In this document: in pieces, positions 45,000 to 52,476 of the stretch
Numbering within the stretch: position 1 is the stretch's first letter
Layout of the letters: the number at the start of each line of letters is the position of its first letter
From: Acholoe squamosa
Lineage: Eukaryota > Annelida > Polychaeta > Phyllodocida > Polynoidae
NCBI GenBank assembly: GCA_949317995.1
Contig: OX439043.1
Span: 5,634,501-5,698,500, forward strand
Length of the DNA: 64,000 nucleotides
Direction: 5' to 3'
The notes under the pieces: model-generated
The model's input: only the letters and a program-made list of their open reading frames with translations
Database searches by the model: none
What the model was told of the DNA's origin: nothing
Position numbers and translations under genes: made by a program

Positions 45000-46380
45000 C
45001 CATCATTTTATACATCTAATTTACTGCTAACGTCATCAAACTATTGAAAAAACTATAATATCCTGCGAATGTCGATGGTCCACTTGGCATCTGTTGCGCA
45101 ATCTAGAAATATATACAAGAGATGTGAACTAGAAGGCAGTAAACTCACTTACGATTTAAGACCTAATGAGTCTTTGCTCTTCAAAGCTGAATATTGCAAT
45201 GTTACTAATTCATGCCCCACACAAAACTGATTATTAGTCCAAAAGAGATGAAGAGTGATCCAACAGTACCTTATACATTACCATTTAAAGTGAAACATGT
45301 GTTAACCTGTTCATTATCATCAAATGTAAATAATTTCATCCCTGTTCATGTTGTTTATAGAAATGTTCTTAAAGTAGCAGGCAGGTAGATTGAAATGACT
45401 ATATATGTGATTAGAATTATATTGTACTAGAGATTTCTTGAAATCATACACAAACACAAGCTTTGTAAACCCATAGAAACACCATTGGATATGCTATATA
45501 GTAATTTACTCGAATTACCGACATACCAACATGATGCCAATATGCTTTTTGTGAAACTGTTTTTATATCTATTCCAGGAAACAAATGTATCCAATCTTGT
45601 ATATCCTGTCTTCATATTGTAACAGAAAATCGCCATGTGCAGTTACAGTAAATGCCTATTTTATAGGACATAAAAAAAATGTAAAAGACTACGGGCGTTA
45701 CAAGGCACACCCATATAAGAAGCACCTTAACTTGATGGGGCTCAATTACGACTCATCTGATGTAAAATATTCTCAACTATAAGGTGCACCCCTAACTTTG
45801 GCTGCTTCTATGAGGTGCCTTTTATATGAAGTAATTACAGTACATGGTGGGGTAAAGGTGTAAAATGACATCTAAGAATTATCAAATTATCCGTTTACTT
45901 GAGGATGAATGGTTAGGAATTAGTCAGTGCAAGAGTGCGCAGGAGGCAGTGTCTTCAACGGGGGGGGGCACTCCCCTAGCTCTGCTTTATCTAATGTGAG
46001 CATTCTTTCAAGGGAAAGCAAAGCCCTTTTGGGTTTCTTGTTCAGGGATCTTCTCTAATCCATTAGGAAAATATGCTTGTGGGAAACTTGTGGGGGCTAA
46101 GAATCTTTTTGTTCCCGTGCAATTGGGAGTTGATGCACTATACTCCCTGGGATAGGTGGACTGTCCTAAAAGGTGGTTGGGGGGTAGGGGGTGGGGTAGG
46201 TGGACTATGGGCCATGGCCCCCATGCTAGAAAAGGCGCAGAATATGCCCCAACCCGGCCCACCCCCATCCCCTAGAAGAAAAAAAGAGACTAGTTTACAC
46301 TTATATATGATGAACTTGAACATTAACATTCAAATTGGCCTAAAATAGGGACAAGGAAATTTAAAAGAGAACCACCATAA
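45000..46380. other. AT-rich sequence, no gene seen; one decayed MITE
   Basis: At 45644-45842 an old family A-like element can be traced (GGCACACCCATATAAGAAGC to GAAGTAATTACAGTA). C/G-rich short frames at 46073-46348 have no splice support. Confidence 0.4.
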
Positions 46381-46470
46381 TTGTAATGCAGTGAGACCAG
46401 TGTAGTTTTTACAGTGAAAAGCCAGATGGCAGCACAATCATGCACAGTGTCTCGAGGACCCTCTGTAAAA
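46381..46470. repeat. repeat family I, left part, interrupted by the retrotransposon
   Basis: CAGTGTAGTTTTTACAGTG, CCAGATGGCAGC and ACCCTCTGTAAAA match family I up to the insertion point. The right half resumes at about 51723 (AATGATGATAGC to AAATTGCCAGAG). Confidence 0.6.
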
Positions 46471-46628
46471 AATGTTAAGCATCAATAGTTGATGCGAGTA
46501 TTGATCACTAGGGGGAAGCCTAGTCCCCACACCTGTACAGGTAGACTGGTGCAGGTATGCTGACCTAGTTAGTACTTCCCCCTGCCCGCTGCAGGCATGC
46601 TGCTAGCTCTATGTTGCTCACAAATTTT
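46471..46628 (+). repeat. split direct repeat A1 of Ngaro-like element
   Basis: 158 bases nearly identical to 51463-51620, starting AATGTTAAGCATCAATAG and ending TTGCTCACAAATTTT. Differences are isolated (CTGGTGCAGG versus CTGGTCCAGG; CCCGCTGC versus CACGCTGC). The internal AGGGGGAAG and CTTCCCCCT can pair. Confidence 0.95.
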
Positions 46629-46655
46629 GTCACCATAATTCTCATAATTGTCACC

Positions 46656-47987
46656 ATGGGAGTTATATGCGAGGCTTGTGAACACGAATATCATGGGAAC
46701 AAGCGTGCTTGTCCGGAATGCACATGCCCCAACCCGAGATGGAAATCGGGGGAATACATGGTGAGCCAGACGAAGCCGGCAGACCAGAAATCGGCCATGC
46801 AGAACGACCACGGGGAGGCCCACCAGGACGACGCGTCCGAGGGGATCGACAGTAGCTCCCGTCAGCAGACTGCAGGCCCCGGGGTGCAGACCACAACTTC
46901 GGCGGTAGACCCAAACGACCCAAATGCAGACCTACAGGCCAAAATTGAAGCTGAACGGGCCCACAAGACTTACATCGAAGCTATTTCTAAGAGACGTGAG
47001 TTAGAATTGGAGCTAGCGACACTTAGAGCAGAAAATAAATGTACCTTGAGAGATTTGGACGATGGGGTCCGTGCTTGGCAGGGAGTTATGTCAATTTATT
47101 CCAATGATGCCAATCGTCTGGCAGGTACACTTGGCCCCAATGGCAACAGTATGGGCATTGGTACACTCTGTCCAGCAGATGGTCCCAATGCCGTAGACTA
47201 TTCACTACAACAGGGCCAAAAGTCTACAGTAGGTCCAAATGTCTCCGGTCCATCGCTGGTACCTACAGTAGAAGCTCTGACTGGCCAGGCACAAGCACAC
47301 CTGAATATTCAGTGCGGAGACCAAGATGGCGGACAGGACCTTCCTGTTGGCAAGTTTCAGGCCAGTGAGACAGCTATTACAGGCCAAATAGGCCTGTCAC
47401 AGGCCTCAGCCAACGACAAACTGTACTACAGGGACTCAGTGGGTATGTTCCATGAACTTTCTAATGCAAACATCCCCAATAAGGCCCCAAAAAGCTCAGT
47501 AGGTCTATCGCTCAGCGGAGGACCGGTTGTCAACAAAGCCTCCGGCGGTTGCACGCTCACCGAAGGTGCAAGTTATCAAGAATATCTGTTGTGGAGGCAA
47601 GGTAAATTAGTTGGCAATGCTGAATCTGGTGTAAATAAAGGTGTTATTACTGCGCCTCAGGGTTATCGACCGCTAGGTGGGACCGAAGGACCCACACCCC
47701 TGGGGGAAGGTAGTACTCCTTTGCTTTTGGCTGAACCTACTAGTAAACCTCACCGTATTATTCACAACAGAGGTGTATATGAACTATCTAAACCAGCTGT
47801 GCCTGCAGCACCCAAGAGAGTTATTCACCAAGGCCAAGTTTATGAGTTAGTTCAATCATCTACAGCTAACCCCCCAGTGGCAGCTGCTCATCAGACGCTT
47901 CAGACAGGATTATCCAGCGCGGGATTATCCACATCTTCGCTAGCCCTACTAGATGGAGATACCAGCAATTTGTTTATGGCTAAATAA
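46656..47987 (+). CDS. Ngaro-like gag, N-terminal part
   Basis: The start is taken at 46656 because ACCATGG is a strong Kozak context; an in-frame ATG at 46611 lies inside repeat A1. The protein begins with a small zinc-ribbon-like CEAC...CPEC motif, followed by a charged, partly coiled segment (IEAERAHKTYIEAISKRREL). A low-complexity Pro/Gly/Ser region holds two copies of a motif: HRIIHNRGVYELSKP and KRVIHQGQVYELVQS. It ends at TAA, but the next frame (47997) is in the same register nine bases on, so the stop may be a mutation or be suppressed. The position as first ORF fits Gag; sequence homology is not recognisable by eye in this part. Confidence 0.65.
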   Translation: MGVICEACEHEYHGNKRACPECTCPNPRWKSGEYMVSQTKPADQKSAMQNDHGEAHQDDASEGIDSSSRQQTAGPGVQTTTSAVDPNDPNADLQAKIEAERAHKTYIEAISKRRELELELATLRAENKCTLRDLDDGVRAWQGVMSIYSNDANRLAGTLGPNGNSMGIGTLCPADGPNAVDYSLQQGQKSTVGPNVSGPSLVPTVEALTGQAQAHLNIQCGDQDGGQDLPVGKFQASETAITGQIGLSQASANDKLYYRDSVGMFHELSNANIPNKAPKSSVGLSLSGGPVVNKASGGCTLTEGASYQEYLLWRQGKLVGNAESGVNKGVITAPQGYRPLGGTEGPTPLGEGSTPLLLAEPTSKPHRIIHNRGVYELSKPAVPAAPKRVIHQGQVYELVQSSTANPPVAAAHQTLQTGLSSAGLSTSSLALLDGDTSNLFMAK

Positions 47988-47996
47988 GTTCAAGGT

Positions 47997-48272
47997 ATGC
48001 CTGACCTGGATTGGTTAAATAATTTCAAAATGCTGTCAGATACTACAAAACGCAAGCGTTCCACTAATAAGTTACGCCCTGACTTCTACATTGATGTTGA
48101 CAAGAAATTCGAAGAAATGAGTCTTCAAGAACTGGTCAATGGCATGAACTGTGTTGCGGACTACATAAGTAATTCCAACCTCCCTAGGGTTAGTCTAGAT
48201 GGCTACAGAGCACATATGCGATTTGTGTCATTAAAGGCTCAAGGAAATGCTTTCTCATCCAAAGCTCTCTAA
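47997..48272 (+). CDS. Ngaro-like gag, middle segment
   Basis: In the same frame as the preceding ORF, separated only by TAAGTTCAAGGT. It encodes 91 residues (MPDLDWLNNFKMLSDTTKRK, then FEEMSLQELVNGMNCVADYI) ending VSLKAQGNAFSSKAL. The protein appears to continue in the +1 frame from about 48235-48272 (SKYDHKVVTDVIEG), so one frame change separates it from the zinc-finger segment. Confidence 0.6.
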   Translation: MPDLDWLNNFKMLSDTTKRKRSTNKLRPDFYIDVDKKFEEMSLQELVNGMNCVADYISNSNLPRVSLDGYRAHMRFVSLKAQGNAFSSKAL

Positions 48273-48681
48273 ATATGATCATAAGGTAGTGACGGATGTG
48301 ATAGAAGGCAAATTGGTTGATTTTGAGGCAGGGTACAAACCAGCCATCGAAGCGCATTTGAGTGCTGAGCATATGTGGGTCGTAGAGAATTTATCGAATC
48401 CCAATTCTAATTCACAGGACAAAACCAGCACGAAGAAGAGACGCCGGCGTCAGCGGGAACAGCGTTCTGACAACTACCCCGCTGGTTGGCCTGCCGATGT
48501 GTGCTGGAAGTGGAATCTCGGGTCTTGCGACTATGACCCGTGTTATAAAAAACATGCCTGTGCTACATGTAGGGGGCAACACAAGAATAGATTCTGCAAG
48601 AATGATGATTCCAATGCTGCTAGCACTGCTCCGCAACAGTCTTCGGGCCCTCATGATAAGCAGGAAAAACACAAGCCATGA
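48247..48681 (+). CDS. Ngaro-like gag, C-terminal zinc-knuckle segment
   Basis: A helical segment (KVVTDVIEGKLVDFEAGY) is followed by a very basic KKRRRRQREQR and a Cys/His cluster, CWKWNLGSCDYDPCYKKHAC, then ATCRGQHKNRFC. Similar Cys/His clusters occur in Gag proteins of DIRS-order elements and probably bind nucleic acid. The frame ends at TGA (48679-48681), and the RT frame follows in the same register with no further stop. The initiating ATG is not required if this part is reached by frameshift. Confidence 0.65.
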   Translation: MLSHPKLSKYDHKVVTDVIEGKLVDFEAGYKPAIEAHLSAEHMWVVENLSNPNSNSQDKTSTKKRRRRQREQRSDNYPAGWPADVCWKWNLGSCDYDPCYKKHACATCRGQHKNRFCKNDDSNAASTAPQQSSGPHDKQEKHKP

Positions 48682-50415
48682 CTGGATGACTTATGTTGGC
48701 TGTGGCTGGGGAGTGATAATAGAATTACGTGTGCACCGTCATTATCAAATTTGTTGAGCACCTATGTTGACCTTGCTCCTCTGTGGGACTGTAATATTCC
48801 TTTGTTTGTCCAAGGAGTACGCGCTCAATTTAAACCGTGCGGCTGGCGCAAAATGTTATCAGGGGGTGATGACCAGGTTTTCGGTAAAGAGGCTTGGGAT
48901 ATTAATTCCCACTATTTACTAGATGGCGTCCTACACGACTTCAAGCTGGTGGACCCTGGTGCCCCCGTTGAAGGATATTTCTGTAAAAATTACTCTTCGG
49001 CCACTAATGACGCTTTCAGCGCTATTGACGCTATCGTATCAAATGAGTTAGAGAGTGGTAAATTGTCTGTTGTTGAGGAAAAACCAAAATGCATTCATGC
49101 ACTAGGTGCGGTCACCAAATCCGGTGGGGGCTATCGTCCAATTACTGATGCTAGTAGGCCTTTAGGAAAAAGCGTTAACAATTATATGGGTCAGACCTTC
49201 CATTCATTTAGCTATAAGTCAATTGACAATGTTTCGGCCCTGACGACACCCGGCTGTTTCATGGCGGTGACGGACATCAAAAGTGCGTATAGAATGGTTT
49301 TAATAAGGCCTGACGATAGAACCCATCAGGGTCTATTCTGGAATGGTGAATTTATCCAGGACAATTTCATGAGTTTTGGTACAAGAACAGCGCCGTACAT
49401 CTTTAATAGTATTTCTGATGCGGTCGCTCGTTATATGACTGCTAGTGGTTTCTCCTGTCTGAATTATCTAGATGACTTTATCGTTCTTGGAACCACTTAT
49501 GAGGAATGTAAAAATGCTCAGCTCTATTTACATGCTACCTTACGCTCTCTAGGTTTTTATATAGCCTATGATAAGGTTAGCTCACCATCCCAGGTCCAAC
49601 GCTACCTGGGTATCAAGCTAAACTCACGGCTGATGACACTAAGCCTCCCACAAGATAAAATAGAAAAGCTACACCAGGAACTGCGCTTTTTTACTGGTCG
49701 CCGCAGGGCGACAAAGCGGCAGCTGCAACACTTGTGTGGCATACTTAGCCATTGTTCAACCCTGGTGCGCGGTGGGAGGACCTTTTCGCATCGAGTCATC
49801 AACATGCTACGCGCCTTCACTGCTAGGAAGAGATATATAACTCTTTCTGAGTCTTTTCAAGAAGACCTAGGCTGGTGGAACCAGTTTGCTGCATGGTTCA
49901 ACGGTTCCGCCAAAATAATCCGTCCAGCCCCTTATGTATCGGCCATATACACTGACGCATCTGGCACGGGTTACGGTGCCATACATGGACTAGATTGGAT
50001 CTGCGGTCAATGGTTTGACAGTTTGATTATGGAGTCTGATCAACAGAGCCATTGTTTAGCACCTCCCAGTATGGAAATCCCTGTCAACATCAATGTCAGA
50101 GAATTATACCCGGTATATGAGGCATTGGAGCGCTGGGGCCCCTCATGGAGGGATTGTAAAATATTGTGTTTCACAGACAACACTCAAGTAGTGGGTGCCA
50201 TAAACAAGGGCAAGAGTGATAATTTTGTTTCTATGTGTTTATTGCGTAAAATGTTCTGGCTAACTGTTATATTTAATTGCCAGCTAATAGGGGTCCATAT
50301 ACCGGGCAAAGACAATATTGTTGCTGACGCGCTGTCCCGTGTTACGTCAACAAGTGATATACCACTATTTGTGTGTTGCAGGGGTGGAGGATCGAACCAG
50401 ACAACTGGACTTTGA
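48682..50415 (+). CDS. Ngaro-like reverse transcriptase / RNase H
   Basis: 578 codons, counting the stop, open from directly after the gag TGA. RT motifs in order: a GGGYRPITDASRPLGKSVNN substrate-binding region, AVTDIKSAYRMVLIRPDDR with the first catalytic Asp, FGTRTAPYIFNSISDAV, and the active site NYLDDFIVLG. A thumb follows with YLGIKLNS. The RNase H domain has YTDASGTGYGAI, INVRELYPVYEAL, CFTDNTQVVGAINKG and HIPGKDNIVADALSR, giving the D-E-D-D set. No ATG start is obvious before the domain (the first strong reading begins after TGA or from a TTG at 48751), so expression probably depends on gag. The last ~98 bases overlap the recombinase frame. Confidence 0.92.
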   Translation: MDDLCWLWLGSDNRITCAPSLSNLLSTYVDLAPLWDCNIPLFVQGVRAQFKPCGWRKMLSGGDDQVFGKEAWDINSHYLLDGVLHDFKLVDPGAPVEGYFCKNYSSATNDAFSAIDAIVSNELESGKLSVVEEKPKCIHALGAVTKSGGGYRPITDASRPLGKSVNNYMGQTFHSFSYKSIDNVSALTTPGCFMAVTDIKSAYRMVLIRPDDRTHQGLFWNGEFIQDNFMSFGTRTAPYIFNSISDAVARYMTASGFSCLNYLDDFIVLGTTYEECKNAQLYLHATLRSLGFYIAYDKVSSPSQVQRYLGIKLNSRLMTLSLPQDKIEKLHQELRFFTGRRRATKRQLQHLCGILSHCSTLVRGGRTFSHRVINMLRAFTARKRYITLSESFQEDLGWWNQFAAWFNGSAKIIRPAPYVSAIYTDASGTGYGAIHGLDWICGQWFDSLIMESDQQSHCLAPPSMEIPVNINVRELYPVYEALERWGPSWRDCKILCFTDNTQVVGAINKGKSDNFVSMCLLRKMFWLTVIFNCQLIGVHIPGKDNIVADALSRVTSTSDIPLFVCCRGGGSNQTTGL

Positions 50416-51376
50416 GGCTTCTGAATTGAGAGCTCGGACTTGGGCTCCTAGTACGTGGCGGACAGAAGCCTCACAGTGGAAACGCTATATAACTTTCAGC
50501 TTTTCAGTCCTTACCCCAGCTTTGCCTTCAACTCCCAAACACTTGTGTCGTTATATAGTGGACCTGTCCAAAAATTTGAAATATTCAACAATTCAGAACT
50601 ATGTTAGCGGAGTGATTTCTCTTAATGCTTATTTTGGTTATGATACCAAGTATATCCGCTCAGACTTCTCCTTTATCATGACTATGGCAGGGATCCGACG
50701 TGTATTAGGTGATCCCGAGCCAGTTCGCCCTTCTTTTACACTGAAGGATATTCTAAGTATGTTTTCCTTTGTAGACATGTCAAAACTAGAGGATAGAGTC
50801 TTGTGGACCTGTCTCGCCTTAAGTTTCCGAGGACTACTGCGCAAGTGTAATATCGTTCCTGATAGCACTGCGGCTACTGGTGTTCATTACCTCAAGAGGG
50901 GCGCTGTTTCTTTCACTGATTGGGGCCTGGAAATAGCGGTCTCAAGTTCAAAGACAATACAACATGGTCAACGGGTACATAAAGTACCTATTACATTGGC
51001 TCCAGGTTCCCCACTGTGTGCAGCCAGTTTGATAAAACGACATATGGCTGAATTCCCTAGCAAGGACCCGGAGGCCCCAGTGTTTGTATTACCAAGGAAC
51101 AATATCCTCACACCTGTGACATATCCAATTTTGTTGGGATTTCTAAAAAGGCTCTTGAAATCTGCTTTGTTACCTAGTGATCGAGCTGGCTTGCATTCAT
51201 TCTGCAGAGCTGAAGCTCTTTATATGTACAATCTTGGTCTGACAATCGAAGATATCAGACAAGCTGGAGATTGGGACAGTATGGCCGCTCTTCTATATCT
51301 AACCAAACCATACAGCTCCCGTATTGACACTGATTACGTTGTTTCCAATTGCTTGTCAAAAAACTTTACCATTTAA
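50318..51376 (+). CDS. Ngaro-like tyrosine recombinase
   Basis: Open for 352 codons in the +1 frame relative to RT, overlapping its end. The true start is uncertain, since the first codon of the frame is TTG. The N-terminal SAM-like core-binding part (STWRTEASQWKRYITF, TIQNYVSGVISLNAYFGYD) is followed by the catalytic domain. The first Arg is in ALSFRGLLRKCNI, the His-x-x-x-Arg box in GLHSFCRAEALYMYNLGL, and the nucleophilic Tyr probably in AALLYLTKPY after GDWDS. The R-H-R-Y set thus appears complete. Such enzymes insert the circular cDNA of DIRS-order elements without target duplication. Confidence 0.9.
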   Translation: MLLTRCPVLRQQVIYHYLCVAGVEDRTRQLDFEASELRARTWAPSTWRTEASQWKRYITFSFSVLTPALPSTPKHLCRYIVDLSKNLKYSTIQNYVSGVISLNAYFGYDTKYIRSDFSFIMTMAGIRRVLGDPEPVRPSFTLKDILSMFSFVDMSKLEDRVLWTCLALSFRGLLRKCNIVPDSTAATGVHYLKRGAVSFTDWGLEIAVSSSKTIQHGQRVHKVPITLAPGSPLCAASLIKRHMAEFPSKDPEAPVFVLPRNNILTPVTYPILLGFLKRLLKSALLPSDRAGLHSFCRAEALYMYNLGLTIEDIRQAGDWDSMAALLYLTKPYSSRIDTDYVVSNCLSKNFTI

Positions 51377-51392
51377 TTCTTACTTGGAGTTT

Positions 51393-51465
51393 GCCGGTGT
51401 TCAGTTTCACAGGACCAAGTCCAGATACTTAGTTACTTGTTCCTATTCTCCTCGTAAGGATTAAT
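51393..51465 (+). repeat. split direct repeat B1
   Basis: 73 bases (GCCGGTGTTCAGTTTCACAG to CTCGTAAGGATTAAT) matching B2 at 51650-51722 except for two substitutions. It adjoins A2 directly, forming the B1/A2 junction. Confidence 0.95.
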
Positions 51466-51620
51466 GTTAAGCATCAATAGTTGATGCGAGTATTGATCAC
51501 TAGGGGGAAGCCTAGTCCCCACACCTGTACAGGTAGACTGGTCCAGGTATGCTGACCTAGTTAGTACTTCCCCCTGCACGCTGCAGGCATGCTGCTAGCT
51601 CTATGTTGCTCACAAATTTT
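51463..51620 (+). repeat. split direct repeat A2
   Basis: Second copy of A1. It shares AAT with the end of B1, so the circle junction reads GGATTAATGTTAAGC. Confidence 0.95.
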
Positions 51621-51649
51621 TTCTTTCATTTGTTTTTGTTAATAAATAG

Positions 51650-51722
51650 GCCGGTGTTCAGTTTCACAGGTCCAAGTCCAGATACTTAGTTACTTGTTCC
51701 TATTCTCCTCGTAAAGATTAAT
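51650..51722 (+). repeat. split direct repeat B2 (right end of element)
   Basis: Second copy of B1, ending GTAAAGATTAAT. The next bases, AATGATGATAGC, belong to the interrupted host repeat. Confidence 0.95.
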
Positions 51723-51814
51723 AATGATGATAGCATTGTCTCAAAATTGCCAGAGAACCACTTTTAATTTGACAACTTTTTCCTTTTACAGTTTCTTTTT
51801 TTTTTTAAAGTTTT

Positions 51815-52465
51815 TGTTTTGTTTTGTTACAGCAGTATAAAGGTGTCATTGGATATTGCCCTGTTACTTTTTCAGTAAAAGAAAGTGTTAGTAAGTATTG
51901 TTCTGTTCTTTTTATTTTGTTACAGCGGAATTACCCTGTTTTTGTGATAGCAGAATAGGGAGGCAAAGTTATGCCCCATGACAACTGATTCTGGGCGTTG
52001 CATATTTAATTATCTCCCACAGGCTTGAAGGGACACTGTTTTATTTAATTACAGCAATATAAAGGTGTTACTGAGTATAACACTGTTTTTTACAGCAATA
52101 TAAAGGAGTTATTGAGAATAACACTTTTTTATATTTTAATTACAGCAATATAAAGGTGTTACTGAGTATAACACTGTTTTTTACAGCAATATAAAGGAGT
52201 TTTTGAGAATAACACTTTTTTTATATTTTAATTACAGCAATATAAAGGTGTTACTGAGTATAGCACTGTTTTATTTTATTACAGCAATATTAAGGTATGA
52301 CTAATTATAACACTGTTTTATTTTATTACAACAATATAAAGGTGTGACTGAGTATAACACTGTTTTATTTTATTACAGCAATATTAAGGTATGACTAATT
52401 ATAACACTGTTTTATTTTATTACAACAATATAAAGGTGTGACTGAGTATAACACTGTTTTTTGTT
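51815..52465 (+). repeat. ~47-bp minisatellite copying the ferritin B exon 1 acceptor and signal-peptide codons
   Basis: About ten units. Each has a T-rich tract, then TTACAGCAATATAAAGGTG and TTACTGAGTATAACACTG. Read in register with exon 1 (TAACAGCAGAATGAAGGTG, TTGTTGAGTATAACATTG), the best units encode IKVLLSITL against MKVLLSITL in the gene, with ATG changed to ATA. Every unit keeps an AG acceptor or a one-base variant (ACAACA). The array leads directly into the real exon. Older, more diverged units begin near 51815. Confidence 0.92.
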
Positions 52466-52476
52466 ATAACAGCAGA

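Larger units (their letters stand above)
46471..51722 (+). mobile_element. Ngaro-like tyrosine-recombinase retrotransposon, near complete
   Basis: The structure is A1 (46471-46628), coding region, B1 (51393-51465), A2 (51463-51620), B2 (51650-51722), the split direct repeats characteristic of Ngaro and PAT elements of the DIRS order. Gag-like frames, RT with RNase H and a tyrosine recombinase are all encoded on the plus strand, and there is no DDE integrase. There is no long target duplication: both outer junctions and the internal B1/A2 junction share only AAT, as expected if a circular DNA intermediate recombines at a short crossover. RT and recombinase are open over their full length; gag has one stop and one frame change. 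It is inserted in repeat family I, upstream of ferritin B. Confidence 0.9.
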
